DNA of 64,000 bases from Synechococcus sp. PCC 7336 (GTDB taxonomy: Bacteria; Cyanobacteriota; Cyanobacteriia; Thermostichales; PCC-7336): contig NZ_CM001776.1 in the NCBI RefSeq assembly GCF_000332275.1, positions 4,400,008-4,464,007 on the forward strand. Direction: 5' to 3'. Position 1 is the stretch's first letter. Each line of letters begins with the position of its first letter. A model generated the notes under the pieces. The model worked only from the letters and a program-made list of their open reading frames with translations. It did not search any database and was not told where the DNA came from. Below are positions 1-9,057 of this stretch, piece after piece. The position numbers and the translations under genes were made by a program.

Positions 1-383
1 AGCTTCCCCTGAAGATTTTGCTAGCGGAAGATGTGGCGGTGAATCAAAAGGTGATGCTCAGAATTTTGCAACGATTGGGGTATCGTGCCGATGTGGCCAG
101 CAATGGACGAGAGGTGCTGGAGGCATTACAGCGCCAGCGCTACGATGTGATTTTGATGGACGTACAGATGCCCGAGCTAGACGGTTTGGAAACCGCTCGC
201 TGTATTTGCGCTCAGACAGTGGCTGAAGATGCCCCCTGGATCGTCGCATTAACTGCCAATGCAACTCCAGGCGATCGCCAAGCCTGTTTAGAGGCGGGTA
301 TGAACGATTACATCAGCAAGCCCATTCGCACCGAAAAACTGATTCAAGCCCTGAAAAACTATCGATCGGACCGATCCGCATAG
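1..383 (+). CDS. Receiver domain, C-terminal end of a two-component protein (5' partial)
   Basis: The reading frame is open from the first base, so the gene starts outside the window and only its last ~127 residues are seen. They form one complete receiver (REC) domain: acidic pair in LLAEDVAVN, phospho-acceptor Asp in ILMDVQMP, the Thr of VALTANAT and the Lys of YISKP. All catalytic positions are present, so it should accept phosphate. The VNQKV and MPELDG signatures are typical of receivers at the end of hybrid histidine kinases. I infer that the missing part is a sensor kinase, but a stand-alone regulator cannot be excluded. Confidence 0.85.
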   Translation, partial: LPLKILLAEDVAVNQKVMLRILQRLGYRADVASNGREVLEALQRQRYDVILMDVQMPELDGLETARCICAQTVAEDAPWIVALTANATPGDRQACLEAGMNDYISKPIRTEKLIQALKNYRSDRSA

Positions 384-563
384 GAGCGTTCGAGCTCGGT
401 CTCAGGTCTCATTAAGAATTGTAAACAATATGTAACGAAAAGTCAAATATACTTGACAAATTCATTTTGTTTGCCTTTCTTCAATTGGCATAGAGGTTGA
501 GAGTGACGAGCTGCACAGAACTCCAGCAGGTAAGATCCCTATTGATGGCGCAATACCGGATCT

Positions 564-1601
564 GTGCCCCAACCCCTTCCCCTACAAGATTTTCTCCATG
601 CCGACGGCATCATCCTGGACGTGCGCAGTCCGGGGGAATTCGAGCAGGCCCACATTCCGGGGGCGATGAATTTGCCGCTGTTTAGCAATGAAGAGCGAGC
701 ACGGGTGGGCACTTGCTACAAACGACAGGGACGAGATGCCGCCGTCGAGTTGGGCTTTGAGATTGCCGGTCCCAAGTTTGTCAGTTTTGTGCGGCGGGCC
801 AAGCAGTTAGTCGGCGATCGCCCCATCCGCTTGCATTGCTGGCGGGGGGGATTGCGCAGCGAAACGATGGCCTGGGTGTTGCGCACTGCAGGGCTCTCGG
901 TGGAGGTTTTAGAGGGGGGATATAAAGCGTTTCGGCGCTGGTGTTTATCGACGTTTGCAGAAACTCGTCCCATCGCCATCTTGGGAGGAATGACCGGTAC
1001 GGGAAAAACCTATACGTTGCATGCTTTAGCAGCTCGGGGAGAGCAAATTCTCGATTTAGAGGGGTTAGCCAACCATCGAGGCAGTAGTTATGGCGCTTTG
1101 GGCTTGCCGCCGCAGCCGTCCACCGAACAGTACGAAAATGCGATCGCGATGCAGTGGGCTGCTCTAGATCCGCACAAACTGGTGTGGATCGAGGCTGAAA
1201 GTCGAACGGTGGGGTGCTGTCGGGTGCCGCAGGCAGTGTTTGCTCAAATGGAACGGGCTGTCGTTTTTCGCATTCAACGGACTCGTCAAGAACGGATTGA
1301 CTCGATCGTCGATGTATATGGCAGCGAGGATCGGAGGGGATTGATTGAAGCAACGCAACGAATTCGCAAGCGCTTGGGAGGGGAAAGAACTCAAGCGGCG
1401 ATCGCCTTGCTCGAACAGGGCAAATTGGCCGAAGCATTCGATATCGTATTGCACTATTACGACAAGACCTATACCTACGATCTGGAACGACGCAGTTCGG
1501 ATAGTTACACCATTGATGTGTCTGGGTTGTTGTATGAAGAAGCGGCAGGAATACTCATTGAAAAAGCTCGGTTTTTCCTGTCGGAATCAGGGTTGGGTTA
1601 A
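564..1601 (+). CDS. mnmH: tRNA 2-selenouridine synthase
   Basis: MnmH (SelU/YbbB) replaces sulfur by selenium in 2-thiouridine at the wobble position of some tRNAs, through a geranylated intermediate. The 345-residue protein has an N-terminal rhodanese domain with the active-site Cys92 in HCWRGGLRS, then a P-loop GGMTGTGKT at about 141-149. This two-domain order is diagnostic. The start is a GTG at 564; the nearby ATG at 545 is out of frame. It stands alone on the plus strand and its 3' end overlaps the convergent lipoprotein gene by 15 bp. Selenium use also needs SelD, which is not in this window. Confidence 0.9.
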   Translation: MPQPLPLQDFLHADGIILDVRSPGEFEQAHIPGAMNLPLFSNEERARVGTCYKRQGRDAAVELGFEIAGPKFVSFVRRAKQLVGDRPIRLHCWRGGLRSETMAWVLRTAGLSVEVLEGGYKAFRRWCLSTFAETRPIAILGGMTGTGKTYTLHALAARGEQILDLEGLANHRGSSYGALGLPPQPSTEQYENAIAMQWAALDPHKLVWIEAESRTVGCCRVPQAVFAQMERAVVFRIQRTRQERIDSIVDVYGSEDRRGLIEATQRIRKRLGGERTQAAIALLEQGKLAEAFDIVLHYYDKTYTYDLERRSSDSYTIDVSGLLYEEAAGILIEKARFFLSESGLG

Positions 1602-2162
1602 TGCGGGCTCCTCTGTCTCGCCAGAGTCAGTCGAATCAGAGTCAGTCGAATCGGACAAGCGGTTTTCCTCTGTTAATTCGGACTCCACCGGCAGGGGCAC
1701 TTCCGGCCTGAATTCAACCAGTTGCCAAACGGGTCGATCGCCCTGCTGGGATTGTGGATAGGCCAGTCTCCAGATGGGGCGATCGTCCGTGTCGTTCTGC
1801 AATTGCGCCAGCGTCAGTTGAAAGGGTTCTCCGCGTCGCTTGTATCGGGTCTTTCGATAGGGAAGGCGAACCGCCAGAGTATAGCTTCCAGAAATGTCAT
1901 AGCCGGGATAGATTTCTTCCCGGACAGTGGGAAGTCTAACGAAATGCTGCGATCGCACCTCAATATCCTGCACTTCCGTCCACTGCTCTAGCAATTCGTG
2001 TCCCACCAAGAGACCCTCTGCCCCCTCTAAGTGGGCGATATCGTAGCGCAAGGCTTCTGCCACCACCGATGTGGGTGCATTGCCGCCGCAAGCCACCAAG
2101 ACTGCCCCCACCAAAAGAACGAGCACTACTTGCGTCAACCATTGCCGAATCTTTTGCCTCAT
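1587..2162 (-). CDS. Predicted lipoprotein of unknown function
   Basis: A 191-residue protein with a basic N-terminus, a hydrophobic stretch VVLVLLVGAVL and a lipobox LVAC at about residues 22-25, so it is probably lipidated and anchored to a membrane. The mature part is soluble and I do not recognise it. The C-terminal ~30 residues are acidic, Ser/Thr-rich and repetitive (SDSTDSDSTDS), suggesting a disordered tail. It converges on mnmH and overlaps its last codons. Confidence 0.7.
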   Translation of the reverse strand: MRQKIRQWLTQVVLVLLVGAVLVACGGNAPTSVVAEALRYDIAHLEGAEGLLVGHELLEQWTEVQDIEVRSQHFVRLPTVREEIYPGYDISGSYTLAVRLPYRKTRYKRRGEPFQLTLAQLQNDTDDRPIWRLAYPQSQQGDRPVWQLVEFRPEVPLPVESELTEENRLSDSTDSDSTDSGETEEPALTQP

Positions 2163-2328
2163 GGGTGCTTTGTCCTCGCGATCGCTGCGATCCCAAAATA
2201 CTCCTCTCTGCGGGACAGCTCCAAGGGAGATATCTCGGTTGAGCGATCGTTCGGCAAATCGTCAGCGGCACACCCAAAAGCATGTGTTGTAAAGACTCAC
2301 GAGTCGCCGGAGACATAATTGGGAGATG

Positions 2329-2346
2329 TATAATGTGATGTATACA
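2329..2346 (+). promoter_or_regulatory. Putative promoter/operator of the toxin-antitoxin pair
   Basis: A TATAAT box (2329-2334) is followed within five bases by the perfect palindrome TGTATACA (2339-2346); the TGTATA half-site occurs twice, at 2327 and 2339. It ends 15 bp before the antitoxin start. Ribbon-helix-helix antitoxins usually repress their own promoter at such short repeats, so autoregulation is inferred. No good -35 box is visible. Confidence 0.4.
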
Positions 2347-2360
2347 ATTAGGTTGCGACG

Positions 2361-2633
2361 ATGTCTAAGATTCGCAAGCAAGTCTATATCGAACCCCATC
2401 AAGAATTACTGCTGAAGTCACTCTGCAAGCAAACAGGCAACAGTGAGGCCGAACTGATTCGGCAGGCGATCGACAATCATTTAGCACAAAGGGGGGGCGA
2501 TCGTGAATTCATCTCCTCTAGGGATCATTTAACGGCTTGGGAGTCAGAAACCATTTTCATCTCCGAACACCGTCAGCGGGCACCCTCTCCCGGTAAGCGT
2601 GACTGGAGCCGAGAAGATTTATATGAACGGTAG
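2361..2633 (+). CDS. CopG-type ribbon-helix-helix antitoxin
   Basis: A 90-residue protein whose first ~45 residues fit a ribbon-helix-helix fold: a basic beta strand (KIRKQVYIE) and two helices with the TGNSEAELIRQAID pattern. The C-terminal half is polar and would wrap the toxin. It overlaps the PIN toxin gene by 11 bp, the classic toxin-antitoxin arrangement, so the job is inferred as DNA-binding antitoxin and autorepressor. Confidence 0.8.
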   Translation: MSKIRKQVYIEPHQELLLKSLCKQTGNSEAELIRQAIDNHLAQRGGDREFISSRDHLTAWESETIFISEHRQRAPSPGKRDWSREDLYER

Positions 2634-3045
2634 AGTCTTGCTCGACACCAATATCCTCGTCTATCTCTACGATGGCTCAGATTCAGATAAGCAAGCGAAA
2701 GCATTTGCCGCTGTCGATCGCCTCATTCGCTCGCAAAAGGCTGTTATCAGTCCCCAAATCTTGGGAGAGTTCTTTGTCGCGACAACGAGAACTAGACGTC
2801 AACTCCTAACGCCTAATGAAGCTGCCGAGAGAATTTGCAATTACTGGGCTGCTTGCTCGATCGTTCCTGTTACTGGAGCGATTTCACTCGAAGCAACGCG
2901 CGGGGTACTGGTTTATCAGATGAGCTTTTGGGATGCTCAGATTTGGGCAACTGCCAAGCTCAACCAAATTCAACATATTTACAGTGAAGATTTTTCTACA
3001 GGAGCCATCATAGAAGGGGTTGAATTTCTCAATCCCTTTCTATAA
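2623..3045 (+). CDS. PIN-domain ribonuclease toxin (VapC-like)
   Basis: A 140-residue PIN domain. Visible metal-binding acidic residues are Asp in LLDTNILVYLYD, Glu in ILGEFF, and Asp in SFWDAQIWA and YSEDF. The family are Mg-dependent ribonucleases, typically cutting tRNA or rRNA. I chose ATG 2623, overlapping the antitoxin stop by 11 bp; an in-frame ATG at 2599 would add eight residues not expected before the first PIN strand. No defect is visible. Confidence 0.8.
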   Translation: MNGRVLLDTNILVYLYDGSDSDKQAKAFAAVDRLIRSQKAVISPQILGEFFVATTRTRRQLLTPNEAAERICNYWAACSIVPVTGAISLEATRGVLVYQMSFWDAQIWATAKLNQIQHIYSEDFSTGAIIEGVEFLNPFL

Positions 3046-3055
3046 AAAGTTTGCT

Positions 3056-4240
3056 CTATCCTCTTGCATATTGCTGCAAAAATTCAGAGATTTTCCCGAT
3101 CGCCTTTTCCAAGATCTCCATCTCGTGCATCAAGGCAAACCGAATGTAACCTTCTCCCATTTCCCCAAACCCTCGACCCGGAGCCAGTGCCACTCCAGTC
3201 GTTTTGACTAAATCCAAACAAAAGCGCATCGAATTGCCAGGGTAGCGCGGCGGCAGAGGAGCCCAGAGATACATGCCCATTGAGGGGGTGGGAATCGACC
3301 AGCCAATGGCGGCGAGGGCAGCGGTGCTGCGATCGCGCCGCTCTCGATAAATCTCTCGGGAGGTCTCCACCACATCGCCCGGATTATCCAGTACGGCTGC
3401 GGCAGCCCGCAAGATACCACGATATTGATTGAAATCGATCGCTGCCTTTACCTGACGCAAGGCCCGCACAATCTCCGCATTCCCAATCGCGAACCCGACC
3501 CGAAATCCCCCCATATGAAAAGATTTGGACATCGAGAACAGCTCGACAGACACTGATTTTTCTCGATCCACCGTTAGCACTGATGTCGGTGGGGGACCGT
3601 CGAGGGCCATATCTACGTAGGGGAAGTCGTGGATGAGGGCGATGTTGTGGGCTTGGCAGAAGTGGACCGCCTGCTGCCAAAAGTTGGGGGGAGCCACTGC
3701 GGTGGTGGGGTTATTGGGATAGCTCAACACCATCAGGCGGGCGCGATCGCAGACTCTAGCGGGGATATCGTCGAAGTTGGGCAGAAAATTGCGATCGGCG
3801 ACGAGGGGCATACTGTGGATCTCTCCTCCGGCTAAATACACGCCGCCCACATAGGAGGGATAGCCCGGATCGGTCAATAGAGCGATACTGCCGGGGTCCA
3901 TCAACGCTAGAGGCAAGTGGGCAGTGCCTTCCTGAGAGCCAATTAGGGTCAGTACTTCTGTTTCGGCATCGACGGCTAGACCAAATTTGCGCTCGTACCA
4001 GCGAGCACAAGCTGCGCGGAAAAAGTGGGTGCTGTGGAAGAGGGTGTAGCTGTAGGTTTCGGGATCGTCGAGGGCTTTGTGGAGCGTGGCGATCGCCGCT
4101 GCAGGTGGGTACAAGTCTGTAGAGCCGAGGGACAAATCGATGAGGGACTGACCGGAGGCGATCGCCGCCGCTTTGGCACCGTCCATGTCGGCAAACACAT
4201 TGGTTTGGAGCGGCTGAATGCGCTGAGCGAGGCGAATCAT
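3056..4240 (-). CDS. PLP-dependent class I/II aminotransferase (LL-diaminopimelate-aminotransferase-like)
   Basis: A 394-residue fold-type I aminotransferase. The PLP-binding lysine is in SMSKSFHMGGFR (about residue 235), with YPNNPT and the phosphate-binding Arg of FRVGFAIG. Members annotated as LL-DAP or aspartate/alanine aminotransferases share these motifs; exact substrate cannot be told from sequence. Its end lies 10 bp from the convergent PIN toxin end. No frameshift is seen. Confidence 0.8.
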   Translation of the reverse strand: MIRLAQRIQPLQTNVFADMDGAKAAAIASGQSLIDLSLGSTDLYPPAAAIATLHKALDDPETYSYTLFHSTHFFRAACARWYERKFGLAVDAETEVLTLIGSQEGTAHLPLALMDPGSIALLTDPGYPSYVGGVYLAGGEIHSMPLVADRNFLPNFDDIPARVCDRARLMVLSYPNNPTTAVAPPNFWQQAVHFCQAHNIALIHDFPYVDMALDGPPPTSVLTVDREKSVSVELFSMSKSFHMGGFRVGFAIGNAEIVRALRQVKAAIDFNQYRGILRAAAAVLDNPGDVVETSREIYRERRDRSTAALAAIGWSIPTPSMGMYLWAPLPPRYPGNSMRFCLDLVKTTGVALAPGRGFGEMGEGYIRFALMHEMEILEKAIGKISEFLQQYARG

Positions 4241-4578
4241 GAGAAGAATAGTACTGAAATAAGGGAGTAGAAAAAGCCCTACGACATGATGTGGAAAAAT
4301 CTCAGCTTGAAGAGCCCTACAGCAACGTCAGTTCGACCAGAGTCTGTCCCTTACCCCTACACTCCCGCTGAGCGTTGCATCAACCATAACTTTGGGGCCA
4401 GAGGAATAAAATCTAGCCAAGATTTGCGGCTGTTTCTCCCCTCTCCCTGGGGAGAGGGGCTGGGGGTGAGGGCCATGCAGAGCTATCGAACTCAGGTTAC
4501 AGCAATTACCCCCAATCTGCCGAATCGAGCCGAGAATCCCCAATCGTGTTCTAAATATATTATGCTTCCACCGATCGC
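4241..4578. other. Intergenic region with an interspersed repeat
   Basis: No convincing gene lies between the aminotransferase and the Uma2 gene. The open frames that cross it run through a G/C-rich repeat (4436-4496) and have no recognisable content. The aminotransferase promoter should lie in the left part. Confidence 0.5.
4436..4496 (+). repeat. Interspersed GGGAGAGGGG / GGGTGAGGGCC repeat, copy 1
   Basis: A hairpin (CCCCTCTCC-CTGG-GGAGAGGGG) is followed by GGGGGTGAGGGCCATGCAGA and GCTATCGAACTCAGGT. Almost the same right-hand sequence recurs at 47936-47983, and a related inverted form at 15809-15967. These look like non-coding cyanobacterial interspersed repeats. Confidence 0.7.
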
Positions 4579-5127
4579 TCAGGGTTCTACCTTCAACTCA
4601 AAGCCCGGAAGCACCGCTTCTCCAGAGAGCAGGGTAGGCATTGCGATAATTTCTACTGCTTGGTTGGGGCGATAAATCTCTACTTGCTTGTCCGTTCGAT
4701 CGATCGACCAGCCCAATCGTACCCCGCATCTGATGTACTCCTTCATTTTCTCTTGGAGCGGGGGCAGTCGGTCAGTGCGAGATCGCAGTTCAATGATAAA
4801 GTCGGGGCCGAACGGGGGAAATCCTTCCCGTTCCTCCTGAGTCAAGGCTTGCCAGCGATTCAGATCCACCCAAGCCACGTCGGGAGCGCGATCGCCCCCA
4901 CCGGGTAAGCTAAAAACAGTTTGAGAGCTGAAAACGATGCCCAATTGGGTTTGTTCGTTCCAGATGCCGACTTTGACAATCAGGTTGGCTGCTTGACTTC
5001 CGCCTTCTCCACCGACCGGCGACATAATAACTAGTTCTCCATTGGGGGAACGTTCCAGAGGTAAATCGGGATTTGCCAAACACAGTCGATAAAACTGTTG
5101 TCGGGTCAGATTAATAATGGGGTCCAA
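4579..5127 (-). CDS. Uma2 (DUF820) family PD-(D/E)XK nuclease-like protein
   Basis: A 182-residue Uma2 protein, a family massively expanded in cyanobacteria. Key positions visible: Glu in NGELVIMSP, Asp in DRAPDVAWVD, the Glu of FIIELRS and Lys in LQEKMKEYI, a PD-(D/E)XK-like set. The Ile-Ile-Glu-Leu-Arg-Ser motif precedes the conserved YIRCGVRLGWSID block. Function in vivo is unknown. It sits alone between a repeat and lon. A second family member is at 9926-10510. Confidence 0.8.
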   Translation of the reverse strand: MDPIINLTRQQFYRLCLANPDLPLERSPNGELVIMSPVGGEGGSQAANLIVKVGIWNEQTQLGIVFSSQTVFSLPGGGDRAPDVAWVDLNRWQALTQEEREGFPPFGPDFIIELRSRTDRLPPLQEKMKEYIRCGVRLGWSIDRTDKQVEIYRPNQAVEIIAMPTLLSGEAVLPGFELKVEP

Positions 5128-5189
5128 GTTTTAATACTGCCGTCATGGCTCCGTTCCCTATCGGGCATAGCAAAGGCAATATAGTGAAG

Positions 5190-7619
5190 CTAGGAAGGAT
5201 TGAGAGTTGGCCCATCGCCCAACGCCGCTGCACCGCCCACCTTCACCCAAGGCAGCACAAACGTCCGTTTCTCTCCCGCACTGCGTTCCTCAAGGGCACA
5301 GTCGAGTACCTCCGCGAGATATTCCACCGGACGCAATTCCAGATTTCGCGTGACTTCATCGGGTACCGATTGCAGATCTTTGGTATTGCCCTTCGGAAAC
5401 AATACCGTGCGAATGCCCACCTGCTTGGCAGCTAAAGATTTCTCTTTTAAGCCGCCAATGGGCAAAATCCGACCGCGCAGGGTAATTTCGCCCGTCATGG
5501 CGACATCGTGGCGCACCGCCCGCCCCGACAGCGCGGATACCAATGCAGTGGCCATCGCAATTCCTGCCGAAGGGCCGTCTTTGGGGGTGGCCCCTTCAGG
5601 AATGTGAATGTGAACGTCGATTTGATCGGGGAAGCCGTCGGTGACTTGCAGCTCTTTGCGGTGGGAGCGGATGAAACTGAAGGCGGCTTGGGCCGATTCC
5701 TTCATCACATCCCCCAATTGCCCCGTGAGCTGCAGCTTGCCTTTACCGGGCATGACGTTGACTTCGATGGGCAGGGTGCAGCCACCGTAGGGAGTCCAAG
5801 CTAGACCGGTGCAGATGCCCACTTGATTTTGGAGATCTTTCTCCTCGGGTAAGAAGGGGGGGGTGCCCAGATAAGATTCGAGGTTGCGCTCGGTGATGCG
5901 GCGGCGCTTGTCACTAGCGGTCAGGGATTTGCGCGCGACTTTGCGGCAGAGTGCTCCCACTTTGCGCTCTAGATTGCGCACTCCCGCCTCGCGGGTATAT
6001 TCGCAGATCAGCCGTTGCAGGGCAGAGGTTTGCAATTCGAGGGTGTCTTTTTCGAGGCCATTGCGCTCGATTTGTTTGGGAATCAGGTGTTGGCGGGCGA
6101 TCGCCATTTTTTCAGCCACGGTATAGCCCCCCAAGCGAACTACATCCATGCGATCGAGCAGTGGTGCGGGGATGGTGTCGTCAGTGTTGGCAGTACAGAT
6201 AAAGAAAACTTGACTGAGGTCGAAGGGAATTTCGACAAAGTGATCGCTAAAGCTAGCGTTTTGTTCGGGGTCGAGCACCTCCAGCAAGGCCGCTGCCGGA
6301 TCCCCCTGGAAGGAAGTGCTGAGTTTATCGATTTCGTCCAGCAGCATCACCGGATTGCGGGTCCCCACATCCCGCAATGCCTGCAAGATCCGACCGGGCA
6401 TCGAACCGATATAGGTGCGGCGGTGACCGCGAATGGCGGATTCGTCGTGAACGCCCCCCAAACTGACGCGGACGAGCTTGCGATCGAGGCTATTGGCAAT
6501 GGATCGGGCCAAGCTCGTCTTGCCCACTCCCGGCGGGCCGACGAGGCAAAGGATGGCGGGACCGCCCGATCGCGATCGATCGCGATCGGCCAGCAATTGC
6601 CGCACGGCTAAAAACTCTAGAATGCGCTCTTTAACTTTTTCCTGGCCGTAGTGGTCGGCATTGAGCACCCGTTCTGCCCGCAACAAATCGAGGGTTTCAG
6701 AGCCCATCTGTTGCCAGGGCAAGGCTGCCAGCCATTCCAAATAGTTCTGGATGGTCCCAGCTTCTGCCGTCATGGGGGGCAATTGCTCCAGCCGTTTCAA
6801 CTCCCGCTCGACTCGCGGCCAAGACTCTGTGGGGATGCCGATGGTTTCCAGCTTGCGGCGCAAACTGACCATTTCATCAGTCTCATCTCCCAACTCCGAC
6901 TGAATCACCTTGAGCTGTTCGCGCAGGTAATACTCTTTCTGATTGGCATCAATCCGTTCGCGCACGCGAGCGTGAATTTCCTGCTCGATCTCCATCAACT
7001 GCATTTGGCCGTGCAGCAATTGGCTCACCTGCATGAGACGAGGGCTGACATTGGCTTCTGCCAGGAGTTGCTGTTTGGCCTCTAGATCGATGGGCAGAAA
7101 AGATGCAATGAGGTCGGTGAGGCGAGTGGGGTCGACAATTTCCTGTACGGATTCGTAAGCGGCATCGGGTAGTTTGGGGTGGGCGCTAACATATTTGGCA
7201 AACTCGTCCACCAACATCCGCTGCATGACTTCGAGACGGTCCCGTCGCTCTCCCTCCTCTGCTAAGCCCACAGTCTCGATCGGTTCGGCTTCCACTTGAA
7301 ATCCTGGCTGGCGACGACGGAATCGGGTTATCGCCACCCGTTCTTGGCCCTCCACCAAAATTTTGACGGACTCGTCAGGCAGTCGCATGACTTGATGAAT
7401 TTTGGCCAGTGTACCCACCCGATAGATCTGTTTGGCTAGGGGATCTTCGCAGTCGCTGTCTTTTTGCGCGGCTAAGATCACCAGTTGGTCGTCAGTGGCC
7501 AGAACAGCCTTCAGGGCCGCCAGCGATCGCGAGCGGCCAATCAGTAGCGGTACCGTGAGACACGGGAACACCACTGTGTCCCGTAGGGGAATCAGGGGAA
7601 GCAGCAGGGGGGCAGGCAC
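5190..7619 (-). CDS. lon: ATP-dependent Lon protease (endopeptidase La)
   Basis: An 809-residue LonA protease that unfolds and degrades damaged and regulatory proteins in the cytoplasm. N-terminal substrate-binding domain (LIPLRDTVVFP), coiled region, AAA+ module with Walker A GPPGVGKTS and Walker B MLLDEIDKL, and C-terminal Ser-Lys protease domain with catalytic Ser in DGPSAGIAMA and Lys in GGLKEKSLAAK. Length and motifs are complete. Several well studied cyanobacteria lack Lon, so its presence is informative. It lies 54 bp from ycf23, same strand. Confidence 0.95.
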   Translation of the reverse strand: MPAPLLLPLIPLRDTVVFPCLTVPLLIGRSRSLAALKAVLATDDQLVILAAQKDSDCEDPLAKQIYRVGTLAKIHQVMRLPDESVKILVEGQERVAITRFRRRQPGFQVEAEPIETVGLAEEGERRDRLEVMQRMLVDEFAKYVSAHPKLPDAAYESVQEIVDPTRLTDLIASFLPIDLEAKQQLLAEANVSPRLMQVSQLLHGQMQLMEIEQEIHARVRERIDANQKEYYLREQLKVIQSELGDETDEMVSLRRKLETIGIPTESWPRVERELKRLEQLPPMTAEAGTIQNYLEWLAALPWQQMGSETLDLLRAERVLNADHYGQEKVKERILEFLAVRQLLADRDRSRSGGPAILCLVGPPGVGKTSLARSIANSLDRKLVRVSLGGVHDESAIRGHRRTYIGSMPGRILQALRDVGTRNPVMLLDEIDKLSTSFQGDPAAALLEVLDPEQNASFSDHFVEIPFDLSQVFFICTANTDDTIPAPLLDRMDVVRLGGYTVAEKMAIARQHLIPKQIERNGLEKDTLELQTSALQRLICEYTREAGVRNLERKVGALCRKVARKSLTASDKRRRITERNLESYLGTPPFLPEEKDLQNQVGICTGLAWTPYGGCTLPIEVNVMPGKGKLQLTGQLGDVMKESAQAAFSFIRSHRKELQVTDGFPDQIDVHIHIPEGATPKDGPSAGIAMATALVSALSGRAVRHDVAMTGEITLRGRILPIGGLKEKSLAAKQVGIRTVLFPKGNTKDLQSVPDEVTRNLELRPVEYLAEVLDCALEERSAGEKRTFVLPWVKVGGAAALGDGPTLNPS

Positions 7620-7673
7620 AAATCGTTTGGGGTGTGAAATCTTAACCCCATCTTATCGTTTGGGGGGCACGGA

Positions 7674-8432
7674 TTAGCGGGTTGCCGAAACGCTATGAGA
7701 GAGACTATTGAGGGCTTCTACGAGAGCGCGCACTTGAGCGATCGCGGCCACTTCGACATCGAGCTGGCTAATGGCAGAGCCCACCCCTACCCCTGCTGCA
7801 CCAGCGGCGATCGCCATACCGACTGTCGCGGTGGAGAGGCCGGAGGCACAGATGACGGGGATAGAGACGGCGCGGCTAATTTCGTAGGCGGCGGCTAGAG
7901 TGGGTGCTGCTTTTTCAATCGCGCCCAGGGTACCGCTGTGGGCGGGGGTGCTGCTGGTGCCGCCTTCCGTTTGGATGAAGTCTGCACCGTGGAGTTCTAA
8001 CTGCTCGGCCAGCTCGGCTTGCCGGTCGAGGGGCAGGGTGTGGGGAACGGTGACGGAGAGTAGGGTGCGGGGTAGGAGGGCACGAGTTTGGCGAGTCAGA
8101 CTGATAACATCTGCGGCGGAGAACTGGCGACCGGCGGCGTAAAAGCTATCAAAATTACCAATTTCCACCAGATCGGCCCCCGCCAGTACGGCGTCTTTGA
8201 GCGCGTTGGGGTCGATTGCCGAGACGCAGATGGGGAGTGTGGTTTCCGAGCGGGCCAGTTCGATTAATGCGGGCGAAGCAGCGATATCTACCCAGGTAGC
8301 TCCACCGAACTCGGCAGCGCGAACCACGCGGCGAACGCGATCGCTATCAAAGTTTTGCAAGCCGCTAATGACTTTAAGGGCGCGGCGATCGGCAAGAGCC
8401 TCTAGCATTGCAGCGATCTTGGTCGAGGTCAT
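7674..8432 (-). CDS. ycf23: Ycf23/DUF561 family TIM-barrel protein
   Basis: A 252-residue protein with features of a (beta/alpha)8 barrel: KVISGL, VDIAASP, ICVSAIDP, LVEIGNFDSFY, LLSVTVPHTL, FIQTEGGTSS and ICASGLS near the C-terminal phosphate-binding region. This matches Ycf23, conserved in cyanobacteria and algal plastids, whose activity is not established. It lies upstream of lon on the same strand and may be cotranscribed. Confidence 0.8.
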   Translation of the reverse strand: MTSTKIAAMLEALADRRALKVISGLQNFDSDRVRRVVRAAEFGGATWVDIAASPALIELARSETTLPICVSAIDPNALKDAVLAGADLVEIGNFDSFYAAGRQFSAADVISLTRQTRALLPRTLLSVTVPHTLPLDRQAELAEQLELHGADFIQTEGGTSSTPAHSGTLGAIEKAAPTLAAAYEISRAVSIPVICASGLSTATVGMAIAAGAAGVGVGSAISQLDVEVAAIAQVRALVEALNSLSHSVSATR

Positions 8433-8555
8433 AGCAGGGTTCTCACAACGACAGGAGGTTGAGGGACGGCTGGCGGTCTGTTGCGTTTCAACCGGGCCTC
8501 GACATCCCAGTTTAGGGGCTTTGACCCAGCCTCACAAGCAGGCAAGGAGGGCAAC

Positions 8556-8918
8556 TTAGCGATAGCTGCGAGTCCGAGCCTTACGCTTGCCCAACTTCCA
8601 ACGCATTACCTCTGCCTTATAGCGAGTTTTTCCATCCTGGTGCTCGTACACTTGCAGCCCCACCGAACTAGACCCCGGCAACGCTTTGCGCTCCGTTTGG
8701 GGCTCCTCTCCCTCTAACGCCACAAAAAATTTCAGCTTGGCCAACAGTTCTACCACCGACATCGATTGGGAATCTTCGGGTACTAAAGCCCCCACCGACA
8801 AATTGGCATCGCGATTGCGCTTGAAGAGTTGCCCGAGAATATTGTTTTGTCCCGAACGCACCAAGACTTTGAAATCCTTCAAGGGATTCAATCCGTAGGT
8901 GAGCAATACGGTATACAT
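8556..8918 (-). CDS. Conserved hypothetical protein, 120 aa
   Basis: A small soluble protein starting MYTVLLTYGLNPLKDFKVL and ending in a very basic tail (KLGKRKARTRSYR). No signal peptide or membrane segment. The N-terminal half has regular beta/alpha alternation; the tail could bind nucleic acid or ribosomes, but that is only inference. I do not recognise the family. It has its own short leader (138 bp to the next gene). Confidence 0.6.
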   Translation of the reverse strand: MYTVLLTYGLNPLKDFKVLVRSGQNNILGQLFKRNRDANLSVGALVPEDSQSMSVVELLAKLKFFVALEGEEPQTERKALPGSSSVGLQVYEHQDGKTRYKAEVMRWKLGKRKARTRSYR

Positions 8919-9057
8919 CCTAAAAATTGCGCTCCGACAGTGACGCTCTCAACAGGGTGCCCGAAATTTGGCACCGCTATCCTAGCACTTTGACCCCGGA
9001 TAGGGGTCTGTAGCGATCGGTAATCAATGGTATCGTTGGCTCCAGTTTCGAGAGAAT

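Noticed and set aside
4286-4675. Open frame of 129 codons on the plus strand
   Set aside because: It runs through the interspersed repeat and into the antisense of the Uma2 gene; no recognisable protein content.
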